NCBI GenBank assembly: GCA_001270045.2 | Contig: DF970690.1 | Span: 62,001-126,000 of the forward strand | Direction: 5' to 3' | From: Bacteroidales bacterium 6E | Lineage (GTDB): Bacteria; Bacteroidota; Bacteroidia; Bacteroidales; Prolixibacteraceae | DNA: 64,000 nucleotides | In this document: one piece after another, positions 7,781 through 16,974 of the stretch | Layout of the letters: each line of letters starts with the position of its first letter | Numbering within the stretch: position 1 is the first letter of the stretch | Made by a program: the position numbers and the translations under genes | Notes under the pieces: model-generated | What the model was told of the DNA's origin: nothing | What the model saw: the letters and a program-made list of their open reading frames with translations, nothing else | Database searches by the model: none

Positions 7781-10420
7781 TTAGAAGTTATCGTAGAAGC
7801 TTCTCTGTTTGGTCACTTTCAGGTCCTTCAGCATGGATGTGCGGGCATTGAGCGTAAAACTGTAACTTTTCATATACCCAAAAGGCACGAAGTTAAATGA
7901 CATTTCCCAACAGTGCAGGTCCTTGTAAATACTGAACTGTGTCAATGAGAATTCACGGGCGGTGATATCGTAGTTGGTGTTCATGTTCAGCTTCCAGGAG
8001 CTGGTAAGTGACAAACTGCCGCGTAAGTTCAACGTCTGGATAATTTTGGCCCGTTCATTTGGATTTCGCCGGGCATAATTAAAGGAATAGTCAAAACTGA
8101 AATTCCAGGGCATGTTGAAATCCACGTAATCCCTGTAATCGCCAGGAAGGAGATTCTCTCCCTCAATCGCTTCCTCGGCAGCCGCTGACTCCTCCTTGCC
8201 TTTCTTCGAATTGAACTGCATTCCAAAGGAAAGATTCGTATTCTCGATTCGTCCAAGTTTGGCCAAACCCTTTTTGTGATTCCAGGCATATTGGTTAATG
8301 ACCTGGCCTCTTTCATTGGTCATATATGGATTCAGGGTCGATCCAAAATTGATTCCCACGCCTTTCACGGTTGTACGTCCCCGTATGGAGATGTTTGACA
8401 TTTTCAGTGAGTCGGCAATCAGGTTATATGAGCCGTTAATGCTCAAATTGTCAATAATCTTCACTTTCTTGAACTGCTCAGTCGAGGTAGTGTCTTTCAG
8501 GTTGGCCACCTTCGCTTCCAGATTGTTCGAAAGGGAGAAGGAAATCATTCCGGCCTCACCCCTTCCGGCCGAACCGTAGATGGCATTTTCAAACCTGTTA
8601 AAATACTCGGTTTTTCCAGTCGAGTCAACCTGGACCTGTTGCCAGAATCCAAATCGCGGATCACTGAAATCAGGCGTATAGCTAAATTGAAGCTGCGGGG
8701 TCACCTTATGACGGATCCCCTTGATTCTTGAATTCGGATTGGCTGGCATATACATACCATAGAGGTTGGTTGTCGCACTCACCGAATATGAGTAGTTGTA
8801 GTTTCTTTTTAATCCTGTGATGGTGTCGGTCTCGATATGTGACCTTATACCCCTTTCATTTACAAAGGTCCTGTCGGCATGATATGTCTTCTCCAGGCTC
8901 TTGAAATACCATCTTTCACTGTAGCTGAAACTGGGGGTCACATTGATGAACTTGAACAAGTTGAAGTTAGGCAGGGTGATCGGTATATTATGCTGTATCC
9001 CGTTCTTCCAGTCCGTGGCAAAGGATTTCTGAAGGATCTCAGACTCCTTGGCGGTGATGGTATTTCGCATGTTCGCGGAATAGCTGAGTCCAAACTTCTC
9101 ATACCAGCGGGCGCTACCAGCCCTGTTCTTGAATTTGAAAGGATAAAACTTGGTCACGTTAAAGGTCATTTCGGGCAATGACAGCGTTAGGGTCGAGTCG
9201 GTTGAATTCTGCGAATGCCTGAGGTTAGCCGACATGCTAAACGGTGAGTTTTCCCAACGCTTTGCATATGAAATGCTTGACGACTTCTGTGTCCGGAGGT
9301 AGTTGTCGGCCGACAGCGCATTTTGCTTGTCGTAACCACTTGTCGAGAAGTTTACGTTTGCACTGAAAGTCCGGCTTGGATTGGCTTTGGGGTCCTGGCT
9401 GTGTGACCACATAATCTGGAATTGTGGAGATTCGGTGTAGGTATTGGTCCCCTTCTCCCCATATTTGTTCATGGAATAGCGGAAGTCAAATCCACCGTTG
9501 AACCGATACCTTACCCTGTAATTGGTATGCATTTTGGCTGCCCATGATCCTTTGGAATAAATGTCGCCCCTTGCAGAGAGGTCAAAATAGTCATTGGCAG
9601 CCCAATAATACCCCCCCTCGCGCAAAAAGAAACCGCGATTGGCCTCTTCACCATAGCTTGGCACCAGTATCCCCGATGAATACCGGGGCGAACTTGGGAA
9701 GTACCCGAAAGGGATTACAGGAAAATATAGGGGGAAATCCTCCAGGACCATGTAAGCCGGTCCGGTAATGATTTTATTGTTTGAAACAATCTTGGCTTTC
9801 GAGAGATGAAGATAGAAATGGGGATGGTCGGCGTCGCATGTCGTATATTTACCCTGCTGAAGGATAAATGCATCTTTGGTGATTTTCTTGGCCCTGGCCG
9901 AATGTACAAAGCCATCGCCCTGTTCTGTCACAACATCGGTGATGATCCCTTTCTGTGTCTGGAAATTATATCGTAGCGTATTGGATTCAAACTTCTCGCT
10001 TCCATCCTGAAAGACGGGTTTCCCCTGCAATACCCCCAATGAGTCGGGTACCCCTTCGGCATATACTTCCTTGGTTTCGAGATCAAGAATGATATGTGCT
10101 GCATTCAGCTCGATCTGCTGATACTTTACCCGGGAGTCACCATACATGTATACCCGTTGCCCGTCGAAGGAAAAGATGATGGAGTCTTTGGCCTGGTAAT
10201 CGATAGGGGCCTCAATGACCACTTGCTGCTTTTTGGGACTGACAGTTGAGTCAGGTAGGACATCAGGCAAAACGGCGGTCGTATCCCCAACCAGTTTATA
10301 AAATCCGGTGGTATCATCCAGTTGATAGGGTTGTTGCCTGATTGAATCGGGAAGCTCCTGTCCGGAGGAATGAAGTACCCAAAGAAGACAACTTATATAT
10401 GTAATCAGCGTTCTTAACAA
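7781..10420 (-). CDS. lptD: LPS assembly outer membrane protein LptD
   Basis: Outer-membrane barrel that inserts lipopolysaccharide at the cell surface. The 879-residue protein has a signal peptide ending near SSGQ, an OstA/LptA-like jellyroll domain (about residues 70-220; IIFSFDGQRVYMYGDSRVKY, GIITDVVTEQGDGFVH) and the Bacteroidota LptD segment PLYFPVIPFGYFPSSP followed by a long beta-barrel ending in an aromatic residue. The reading frame has no ATG near the signal peptide: an in-frame TGA lies just upstream and the first usable start is TTG at 10420. An ATG at about 10434 is in a different frame. Confidence 0.92.
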   Translation of the reverse strand: MLRTLITYISCLLWVLHSSGQELPDSIRQQPYQLDDTTGFYKLVGDTTAVLPDVLPDSTVSPKKQQVVIEAPIDYQAKDSIIFSFDGQRVYMYGDSRVKYQQIELNAAHIILDLETKEVYAEGVPDSLGVLQGKPVFQDGSEKFESNTLRYNFQTQKGIITDVVTEQGDGFVHSARAKKITKDAFILQQGKYTTCDADHPHFYLHLSKAKIVSNNKIITGPAYMVLEDFPLYFPVIPFGYFPSSPRYSSGILVPSYGEEANRGFFLREGGYYWAANDYFDLSARGDIYSKGSWAAKMHTNYRVRYRFNGGFDFRYSMNKYGEKGTNTYTESPQFQIMWSHSQDPKANPSRTFSANVNFSTSGYDKQNALSADNYLRTQKSSSISYAKRWENSPFSMSANLRHSQNSTDSTLTLSLPEMTFNVTKFYPFKFKNRAGSARWYEKFGLSYSANMRNTITAKESEILQKSFATDWKNGIQHNIPITLPNFNLFKFINVTPSFSYSERWYFKSLEKTYHADRTFVNERGIRSHIETDTITGLKRNYNYSYSVSATTNLYGMYMPANPNSRIKGIRHKVTPQLQFSYTPDFSDPRFGFWQQVQVDSTGKTEYFNRFENAIYGSAGRGEAGMISFSLSNNLEAKVANLKDTTSTEQFKKVKIIDNLSINGSYNLIADSLKMSNISIRGRTTVKGVGINFGSTLNPYMTNERGQVINQYAWNHKKGLAKLGRIENTNLSFGMQFNSKKGKEESAAAEEAIEGENLLPGDYRDYVDFNMPWNFSFDYSFNYARRNPNERAKIIQTLNLRGSLSLTSSWKLNMNTNYDITAREFSLTQFSIYKDLHCWEMSFNFVPFGYMKSYSFTLNARTSMLKDLKVTKQRSFYDNF

Positions 10421-10464
10421 ACCAAGGTTTCATTATACCGTTATATGCAGCGGCATACGGTGTG

Positions 10465-10472
10465 CAAAAATA
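10465..10472 (-). promoter_or_regulatory. Possible promoter -7 element for lptD
   Basis: TATTTTTG on the minus strand matches TAnnTTTG exactly, about 45 bp upstream of the lptD TTG start. No clear TTTG is seen at the -33 position. Confidence 0.45.
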
Positions 10473-10525
10473 TAAATATGACATGGACTTCACTCGTGTA
10501 AAATGCAAAATAATCCTAATATTTC

Positions 10526-10533
10526 TAATTTTG
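10526..10533 (+). promoter_or_regulatory. Possible promoter -7 element for the amidase gene
   Basis: TAATTTTG matches TAnnTTTG exactly on the plus strand, about 143 bp upstream of the amidase ATG, in the region divergent with lptD. The -33 element is not obvious. Confidence 0.4.
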
Positions 10534-10675
10534 CCAGTAATGTTGCCCATGGGAGAATATCAGACCACCTTAAGGATGGAAGACTCCCATCGGAATATTG
10601 AATTTAAAAGGGAACAGCCGATGAATTGGCAAAAATCAGAATCACCGGCAGTAATCCTTAAAAGGAAAGTTTGAC

Positions 10676-11881
10676 ATGAAAAAATACAAATTCCAAATCC
10701 TCATCCTGTTATCCATCTCATTATTGACCATACATCCTGTGCATGGAGACCAGACAGGCACGCTCCGCACGGTAGTCATTGATCCCGGTCATGGCGGCAT
10801 GGATCCCGGGGCGGTTTCGGGGGGTGTCCAGGAAAAAGATCTTGTCCTCGACATAGCACTCCGACTCGGCAGAAAGATCAGGGAAACCTATCCTGAGGTC
10901 AAGGTTATCTATACACGCAACAAGGATGTTTTTATTCCGTTGTACCAGCGAGCCGACATTGCCAACCGAAACAAGGCAGACCTGTTTATATCGCTGCATG
11001 CCAACTATGTTGCAACAACTACCGTAGGAGGAACCGAAACTTTTACACTTGGATTGCACCGAAGCCAGGAAAACCTGGAGGTTGCCCGTAAAGAAAATGC
11101 CGTAATCCTTCTTGAAGACGACTACTCCACAAACTACGAAGGATTCAATCCCAAGGAAGCGGAATCATACATCATGTTTGAAAGCATGCAGTCGGAATAC
11201 CAGGAACAGAGCATCGATTTCGCGGCACGGATACAGGAACAGTTCAGCCAAAACCTGCAGCTTAACAACCGGGGGGTTAAACAGGCAGGATTCCTTGTAC
11301 TCAGGAGGGCGTCGATGCCAAGCGTCCTTGTAGAAGTAGGTTTCATCAGCAATCCCAACGAAAGAAAATTCATGGTATCTGAAGCCGGAAAAGAGAAAAT
11401 CACACAATCGGTATTCGATGCATTCAAAAGTTATAAAAAGACCATTGAAAACCGCAGCAATTTTGCCATTCTGGCTGAAAACGAGACAAAAACCGAAACC
11501 CACAGCCTGCCTGCCAACGGATCAGCCAGCAATGAAACAGGGCCACAGGCAGAGAACCCGAATGTAAAACCTAAAGCAAACGTTTCAACCAGTAATACTG
11601 AGGCAACCGTATCCCAGGGGGTCACAAAAAATCCTTCCACTGATAAGTGGTATGCCGTGCAAATCGCGGCGACACAAAAAGTCATTGACACAACACCGGC
11701 CAATTTCAAGAACGAAAAAAGCATAACCCGCCTAAAAGTTGGGAACATAAACAAGTATGTTAGCGGGAAATATGATAGCTTTGCAGCTGCAACCAAGGAA
11801 AAAAACCGGCTCAGGAGCAAGTTTCCGGATGCCTTTGTCGTGGTTGTTGAAAATGGTATTCCTTCCCTGGCCCGAAACTGA
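10676..11881 (+). CDS. N-acetylmuramoyl-L-alanine amidase with C-terminal SPOR-like domain
   Basis: A zinc amidase that cuts the bond between muramic acid and the peptide stem, acting in the periplasm on daughter-cell septa. The 401-residue protein has a signal peptide (about residues 1-24), an Amidase_3 domain with zinc-ligand motifs VVIDPGHGGMDPGA (His about 38), ISLHAN (His about 107) and a conserved glutamate in VLVEVGFISNP, a Ser/Thr/Asn-rich linker, and a C-terminal SPOR-like domain (about residues 320-395; KWYAVQIAAT and FPDAFVVVVENG) that would target peptidoglycan lacking stem peptides. mlaD follows after 44 bp. Confidence 0.92.
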   Translation: MKKYKFQILILLSISLLTIHPVHGDQTGTLRTVVIDPGHGGMDPGAVSGGVQEKDLVLDIALRLGRKIRETYPEVKVIYTRNKDVFIPLYQRADIANRNKADLFISLHANYVATTTVGGTETFTLGLHRSQENLEVARKENAVILLEDDYSTNYEGFNPKEAESYIMFESMQSEYQEQSIDFAARIQEQFSQNLQLNNRGVKQAGFLVLRRASMPSVLVEVGFISNPNERKFMVSEAGKEKITQSVFDAFKSYKKTIENRSNFAILAENETKTETHSLPANGSASNETGPQAENPNVKPKANVSTSNTEATVSQGVTKNPSTDKWYAVQIAATQKVIDTTPANFKNEKSITRLKVGNINKYVSGKYDSFAAATKEKNRLRSKFPDAFVVVVENGIPSLARN

Positions 11882-11925
11882 CAGGTTTCAGAAGGGAAGC
11901 ATACCGTATGATTTAATAATTTCCA

Positions 11926-13188
11926 ATGATGAAAATTTCGAAATTCATAAAGCTTGGTTTATTGATGGTACTTTCCATCACTATCCTGGTATGGGGCTTA
12001 AGTTTCCTGAAAGGGCACGATTTCTTTAAACCCGTCAATTATTATTATGCGGTTTACGAAAGGGTTGACGGCCTTCAGGAATCGAGCCACATAACCATGA
12101 ACGGGTACAAGGTAGGATCCGTTAAGGCCATTGAATTTTCACCCGACCTCAGTGGCAGGCTCATCGTTACCCTCATGATCGAAAATGATTTCAGCATACC
12201 CAGGAATTCAGTTGCACGGATTATCAGCAGTGATATCATGGGAACCCGGGCCGTTGAAATGGTTTACAGTGGTGAAAGCCAGTTTTATGCATCGGGCGAC
12301 ACTATACCCAGCAGCATTGAAAGTGACCTGAAAGACCAGGTGAGCATGCAGGTTCTTCCCTTGAAGAACAAGGCAGAAGAATTGATCGGATCTCTTGACT
12401 CAGCCATTACGGTTCTGACTGTCATTTTCAATGAAGATGCCAGAAAAAACCTGGCCGAAAGCTTCGCCAACATTAACCGGACGATTTCAAACATTGAAAG
12501 GACCTCGGCTGATCTTGCACTTCTTGTGTCTGAAGAAAAGGCCACCATCAGCAGGCTCACCAGGAACATGGAGCAATTCTCGGGCACACTGAGCCAGAAT
12601 TCTGACCAATTCGACAACATCATCGGAAACCTCTCTTCCATCAGCGACACCCTTGCTGCCATGCCCCTGTCCCCAATCGTGAATGACCTAGCCGACATTA
12701 TCGACCAAATGAGAACACTGGTTGAAAAGGCCGAAAATGACGACAACAGCATCGGTCTCCTGTTTAATGACGACAAGCTTTATACACAATTGAACGACAT
12801 GACGGCAAGCCTTGGCAACCTGCTGACCGATATACGTGTAAATCCCAAAAGGTATGTGCATTTCTCGGCTTTGGATCTGGGAAAGGAAGTCTATATCAAC
12901 ACCGGCAATGCACCTGTGGATAACAGCAGGAAAATCAATTTTAAGGTGCATTTCATTTCGACGCAGGATCAGCTTCCCTTGAATTCGGAACTCTTTGAAG
13001 GTTTGGGCGAGGTTGACGAAATGGCCGTTTCCGGTGCATTTTCATATATCAGCAGGAAGTTCATGAGCTATGAGGAAGCTGAAAAACTGATGAAATCAGC
13101 ATATCGCAATTTTCCGGATGCATCCATCATCGCCTTCAGGGATGGCAAGGTAATCAAGCTGGAAAGGGCACTCAAGATCCTGAAATAA
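11926..13188 (+). CDS. mlaD: MlaD-family MCE protein with a C-terminal SPOR-like domain
   Basis: MCE proteins bind lipids in the periplasm for ABC-type phospholipid transport. The 420 residues have an N-terminal anchor helix (about residues 8-27, LGLLMVLSITILVWGLSFLK), an MCE domain (about residues 35-115, with VDGLQESSHITMNGYKVGSV), a long helical/coiled-coil region (about 130-290), and a C-terminal region (about 337-412: INFKVHFIS, LPLNSELFEGLG, FSYISRKFMSYEEAEKLM, FPDASIIAFRDGKVI) that reads like the SPOR-like domains of Bacteroidota envelope proteins. The upstream amidase ends in the same kind of domain. No ABC ATPase or permease gene is adjacent. Confidence 0.85.
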   Translation: MMKISKFIKLGLLMVLSITILVWGLSFLKGHDFFKPVNYYYAVYERVDGLQESSHITMNGYKVGSVKAIEFSPDLSGRLIVTLMIENDFSIPRNSVARIISSDIMGTRAVEMVYSGESQFYASGDTIPSSIESDLKDQVSMQVLPLKNKAEELIGSLDSAITVLTVIFNEDARKNLAESFANINRTISNIERTSADLALLVSEEKATISRLTRNMEQFSGTLSQNSDQFDNIIGNLSSISDTLAAMPLSPIVNDLADIIDQMRTLVEKAENDDNSIGLLFNDDKLYTQLNDMTASLGNLLTDIRVNPKRYVHFSALDLGKEVYINTGNAPVDNSRKINFKVHFISTQDQLPLNSELFEGLGEVDEMAVSGAFSYISRKFMSYEEAEKLMKSAYRNFPDASIIAFRDGKVIKLERALKILK

Positions 13189-13659
13189 TCCAGTCAAACA
13201 GCAACCACATTGATTAAGGACATACGAAAATGCCCGCGATTGGCATTCATGATCCAAAAGATAGTTTTCGAATTTCAAATGTAAATTACTGATACAGTAT
13301 TTTTTCTGAACAGCAGATAAAGATCCTTGCCTTATTTTATTGATAAATAAAGCTATAGCTCTGTCATATCAACAGAATGGGACAGATCACCAATAATTAT
13401 ATCAAATACAGGCACCGACCAATACCGACATGTTATAACCCTTGAAGTCAAGGCCTTAATACCATCACGCTGATTTTCAGTCTTTTATAGGCGGAAAAAT
13501 TTATTTAAAATTTAATCCCCTGATAACGAATCCAATAAATCATTTTTGTAAAACGCAAGAGCAAAATGATTTTTTTATATAGTTTTTTTTCACAAATTTT
13601 GTTGAGGGTTTTACAAGAAACGGATAATTACGTCTAACTCTAATAACCAGCTTCCTTTT
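13189..13659. other. 471-bp intergenic region upstream of dnaA
   Basis: AT-rich, with no convincing gene. I looked for DnaA boxes (TTATCCACA and close variants) because dnaA follows, and found none, so there is no evidence that this is the replication origin. A weak hairpin, AATGCC/GGCATT, follows mlaD at about 13229-13247 without a T-run. The dnaA promoter probably lies in the T-rich stretch at 13570-13620, but I cannot pick an exact element. Confidence 0.6.
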
Positions 13660-15087
13660 ATGAACAACGAGCATTGGACTTCGTGGGAAAGTTGTTTGCG
13701 CATCATTCGCGATAATGTACCTGCGGGAAGTTTTAAAACATGGTTCGAGCCAATCGTGCCAATCAAACTGGAGGATAAGGTACTGACCATCCAGGTCCCG
13801 AGTGCTTTCTTTTATGAGTATCTCGAGGAACAATTCATTGACATTCTCAGGAAGACACTTCGCATGGTATTGGGCAACGGAGCTAAACTGGAGTATAACG
13901 TTGTGATGGGAACCAATCACAATGATGTACCCTACACCGTAAAATATCCGACCAGCAACAACTTCAAACTGCAAAACAAACCACTCACAATTCCCATGAA
14001 CACAGAGGAAAAGACACCCATCAAAAATCCTTTTGTGATTCCGGGAATCCAAAAACTGCAAATCGACCCCCAACTTAAACCTGAGAACACTTTCGAGAAT
14101 TTTGTGGAGGGAGAATGCAACCGTCTGGCACGCAGTGCCGGATATGCCGTTGCACAGCAACCCGGCGGTACCGCTTTTAACCCGCTCATGATTTATGGCA
14201 ATTCAGGTTTGGGTAAAACGCACCTGGCCCAGGCCATCGGTATCGAAGTAAAGGAGAAATTCCCCGACAAGGTGGTGCTTTACGTAAACGCCAACAAATT
14301 TGTCACCCAATATACCGAAGCAACCAGGAACAACAACCGTAACGACTTCCTGAACTTCTACCAGATGATCGATGTCCTCATCCTGGATGATGTGCACGAA
14401 TTTGCCGGAAAGGAAAAAACACAGGAAACATTCTTTCATATATTCAACCATCTGCATCAGACTGGCAAACAGCTGATTTTGACATCAGATAAGCCACCGA
14501 TCGAACTCAAGGGCATGGAACAAAGGCTGCTCTCCCGCTTCAAATGGGGATTGACAGCCGATCTTACCGTTCCGGATTTTGAAACCCGGATGGAAATCCT
14601 GCGCCGAAAGGTATATAAGGATGGCATCGACCTATCCGACGATGTACTTGAATATATCGCCTCCCACATCACCAACAACGTCAGGGAGCTTGAGGGAGCA
14701 CTGGTATCGCTGCTCGCGCAGTCGATGCTCAACAAAAAAGAAATTACGCTTGACCTGGCCAGCAAGCTGATCAACAAGCTGGTCAAGAATTCAAAACGCG
14801 AACTATCCATCGAATACATCTCGAAAGTGGTGTGCGACTATTTCAACATGCCTGTAGATGCCCTGCAGACCAAAACCCGCAAGCGGGAGATCGTGCAGGC
14901 CCGCCAGCTGACCATGTATTTCTCGAAAACGATGACCAAATACTCACTGGCCAGTATTGGTGCCCAAATCGGCAATAAGGACCATGCCACTGTGCTACAT
15001 GCCTGCAAAACGGTTAACAACCTGAAGGAAACAGACAAAAGTTTCAGGCATTATGTGGATGAGATAGAAAAGAAACTTAAAATGTAA
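13660..15087 (+). CDS. dnaA: Chromosomal replication initiator protein DnaA
   Basis: AAA+ initiator that opens the origin. The 475-residue protein has an N-terminal domain I (WESCLRIIRDNVPAGSFKTWFEP), a linker (about residues 90-140), an AAA+ core with Walker A GNSGLGKTHL (about 178-187), Walker B VLILDDVHEFAGKEKTQETFFHIFN (about 237-261), an arginine finger in RLLSRFKWGL, and the C-terminal box-binding signature IGAQIGNKDHATVLHACK. Length and domain order are normal. It is flanked by a gap without DnaA boxes upstream and a terminator downstream. Confidence 0.98.
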   Translation: MNNEHWTSWESCLRIIRDNVPAGSFKTWFEPIVPIKLEDKVLTIQVPSAFFYEYLEEQFIDILRKTLRMVLGNGAKLEYNVVMGTNHNDVPYTVKYPTSNNFKLQNKPLTIPMNTEEKTPIKNPFVIPGIQKLQIDPQLKPENTFENFVEGECNRLARSAGYAVAQQPGGTAFNPLMIYGNSGLGKTHLAQAIGIEVKEKFPDKVVLYVNANKFVTQYTEATRNNNRNDFLNFYQMIDVLILDDVHEFAGKEKTQETFFHIFNHLHQTGKQLILTSDKPPIELKGMEQRLLSRFKWGLTADLTVPDFETRMEILRRKVYKDGIDLSDDVLEYIASHITNNVRELEGALVSLLAQSMLNKKEITLDLASKLINKLVKNSKRELSIEYISKVVCDYFNMPVDALQTKTRKREIVQARQLTMYFSKTMTKYSLASIGAQIGNKDHATVLHACKTVNNLKETDKSFRHYVDEIEKKLKM

Positions 15088-15114
15088 AAGCAGGTCTGAT
15101 CCTGCTTTTTTTTT
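15087..15114 (+). terminator. Intrinsic terminator after dnaA
   Basis: An 8-bp stem, AAAGCAGG (15087-15094) with CCTGCTTT (15101-15108), a six-base loop and a T-run continuing to 15114. It begins at the last base of the dnaA stop codon. Confidence 0.9.
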
Positions 15115-15138
15115 AATATTTCGGATTGAAAACAAATC

Positions 15139-15738
15139 ATGGACGACACCTACCGGACCATCACGGAACCAGCAGAAGGATTGTTTAAGGATAAGGGAAG
15201 CAAATTCATCTCCTACTTACATCCTGTCACGAATGAGGATGAGATCAGGGATATCCTGGCCACCATCAAAAAAGAGCATTACAGTGCCCGTCATCACTGT
15301 TATGCATGGAGGCTGGGCATGGAAGATATCCGCTTCAGGGCCAACGACGATGGTGAACCCTCCTCTACTGCCGGAAAGCCTATCCTTGGACAGCTGGTCA
15401 GCCATGAACTTACTAACGTACTTTGTGTCGTAGTCCGATATTTCGGTGGCACCCTTCTCGGTGTCAGCGGACTGATCCAGGCTTACCGGCAGGCTGCAAT
15501 CAGTGCCATCGAAGCTGCCTGCATCGAAACACGAATCATTGAAATCACCTATGATATTCAATGTTCCTACCAGGAGCTCAACACGGTAATGCAAATCATC
15601 AAGTCGGAAAGCCTGAATACCACCCATATCGATATGCGGGAACAAATCAGCATCGGATTTTCGGTCAGGAAAAGCGAAGCGGAACGCATTGAACAGATAT
15701 TCAACCAGATATATGGTGTCATCCTTAAAAAGATTTGA
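15139..15738 (+). CDS. yigZ: YigZ / IMPACT family protein
   Basis: A 199-residue UPF0029-family protein of uncertain biochemical role, related to the eukaryotic translation regulator IMPACT. Visible family features are FKDKGSKFISYLHPV at the start, SARHHCYAWRLG, RANDDGEPSSTAGKPIL and VVVRYFGGTLLGVSGLIQAYR (about residues 91-111), then the C-terminal DUF1949-like ferredoxin fold. The start at 15139 gives the expected N-terminus. Confidence 0.93.
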   Translation: MDDTYRTITEPAEGLFKDKGSKFISYLHPVTNEDEIRDILATIKKEHYSARHHCYAWRLGMEDIRFRANDDGEPSSTAGKPILGQLVSHELTNVLCVVVRYFGGTLLGVSGLIQAYRQAAISAIEAACIETRIIEITYDIQCSYQELNTVMQIIKSESLNTTHIDMREQISIGFSVRKSEAERIEQIFNQIYGVILKKI

Positions 15739-15813
15739 TCCATTCCAATGATAACCAAAGGTTGTTGATAACTGTTTAAAAATCCATCCTTCTGGGAAAT
15801 ATTCTGAAAAAGC

Positions 15814-15829
15814 TATTTTTCTAACTTTA
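15814..15829 (+). promoter_or_regulatory. Weak promoter-like elements upstream of the pyrB leader
   Basis: Two overlapping 7-of-8 matches to TAnnTTTG, TATTTTTC (15814-15821) and TAACTTTA (15822-15829), stand just before the leader ORF start. No good -33 element is present, so the promoter call is tentative. Confidence 0.3.
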
Positions 15830-15833
15830 CCGC

Positions 15834-16028
15834 ATGATCATGTGTATGACATCGGAACCTGACCATCATTTCAGTGGAATGCTCCACCTCATACGAAATT
15901 TCCATTTTTCACGGTTGTACCTGTTCCATTTGGTCCCGTTGAAAAAAATAAAAGGATTGGCCATTTACCGAAACACAGGAAAGAACCAACAGTCTGTTGA
16001 AAGGGCTGTTGGTTTTTTTTTACGATGA
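15834..16028 (+). CDS. Candidate pyrBI leader peptide (64 codons)
   Basis: An ORF beginning MIMCMTSEPDHHF and ending NQQSVERAVGFFLR runs through the whole pyrB leader. ATGs at 15834, 15840 and 15846 are in frame. It reads through the terminator hairpin at 15984-16014 and stops 27 bases before pyrB. This is the layout of enterobacterial pyrL, where a ribosome close behind RNA polymerase breaks the attenuator when UTP is scarce. The sequence is not obviously homologous to pyrL. It could be a chance ORF; its position is the only support. Confidence 0.4.
   Translation: MIMCMTSEPDHHFSGMLHLIRNFHFSRLYLFHLVPLKKIKGLAIYRNTGKNQQSVERAVGFFLR
15984..16021 (+). terminator. Terminator hairpin in the pyrB leader, probable attenuator
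   Basis: A perfect 9-bp stem, AACCAACAG (15984-15992) with CTGTTGGTT (16006-16014), a 13-base loop and a run of nine T (16013-16021). It lies 35 bases upstream of pyrB and about 245 bases after yigZ, so it could either end the yigZ transcript or attenuate pyrBI. Confidence 0.75.
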
Positions 16029-16055
16029 ACACCAACAAAATACAAATCCATATTT

Positions 16056-16967
16056 ATGAGTAAAAAAGACCTGATTTCCATCACAGACTACACCAAGGAT
16101 GATTATCTGAGGATCATGGACCTGGCCGCGGAGTTTGAGAAAAATCCCAACCAGGACCTGCTGAAAGGGAAAGTTGTAGCTTCCCTGTTTTTTGAACCCT
16201 CCACACGCACAAGACTGAGCTTCGAGACTGCCATATCCCGTTTGGGAGGCCGGATCATTGGTATCGCCGATCCAGGCAGTTCGAGTGTCACCAAAGGTGA
16301 AACCCTTCACGACACCATTCGAATGGTGAGTAATTATGCCGACCTGATTGTCATGCGCCATCCTTTGGAAGGAGCTGCCCGATACGCCGCCGAGGTGGCA
16401 TCCATTCCCGTGATCAATGCAGGGGACGGTGCCAACCAGCATCCCACCCAAACCCTTCTTGACATGTATTCGATCCTCAAGACCCAGGGGCGTCTCGACA
16501 ATATCAACATCTTCATGGTAGGCGATCTAAAGTATGGCCGGACAGTTCATTCTCTCCTGATGGCCATGTCGGAGTTCGACAACCAGATCTTTAACTTCAT
16601 CGCTCCCGAAGAATTGCTGATGCCCGAGGAGTATAAGATGCACCTGAGGGAAAAAGGGATTAAATACTATGAGCACAGGGAATTCACCGATATCATCAAC
16701 GCTGCCGACATCATATACATGACACGCGTGCAGAAAGAGAGATTTTCGGATCCCATTGAATACGAAAAGGTTAAAAACGTTTATATCCTGCGTGAAAAGA
16801 TGCTTAGGAATACCAAACCCAATGTAAGGGTACTGCATCCCCTGCCCAGGGTCAACGAAATTCACACCGATGTCGACAAGAGCGAGAAAGCCTACTACTT
16901 TGACCAGGCACTCAACGGTGTTTTTACACGGGAAGCCATTATAGCCCATACCCTTAACCTGAAATAA
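16056..16967 (+). CDS. pyrB: Aspartate carbamoyltransferase, catalytic chain
   Basis: Condenses carbamoyl phosphate and aspartate to carbamoyl aspartate in pyrimidine synthesis. The 303-residue protein has the carbamoyl-phosphate motif [13 protein letters not shown] (about residues 46-58), the lysine loop [12 protein letters not shown] (about 76-87), [25 protein letters not shown] and the C-terminal HPLPRVNEI. It is followed 7 bp later by pyrI, so the class B holoenzyme with six catalytic and six regulatory chains is expected. Confidence 0.98.
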   Translation: MSKKDLISITDYTKDDYLRIMDLAAEFEKNPNQDLLKGKVVASLFFEPSTRTRLSFETAISRLGGRIIGIADPGSSSVTKGETLHDTIRMVSNYADLIVMRHPLEGAARYAAEVASIPVINAGDGANQHPTQTLLDMYSILKTQGRLDNINIFMVGDLKYGRTVHSLLMAMSEFDNQIFNFIAPEELLMPEEYKMHLREKGIKYYEHREFTDIINAADIIYMTRVQKERFSDPIEYEKVKNVYILREKMLRNTKPNVRVLHPLPRVNEIHTDVDKSEKAYYFDQALNGVFTREAIIAHTLNLK

Positions 16968-16974
16968 TCAACCC

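Noticed and set aside
13189-13659. Possible oriC upstream of dnaA
   Set aside because: No DnaA-box cluster (TTATCCACA or close variants) is visible; the nearest variant, TGTTGATAA at 15763-15771, is a single copy on the other side of dnaA.
13540-14160. 206-codon minus-strand ORF across the dnaA start
   Set aside because: It overlaps the conserved DnaA N-terminal domain in antisense and shows no protein features.
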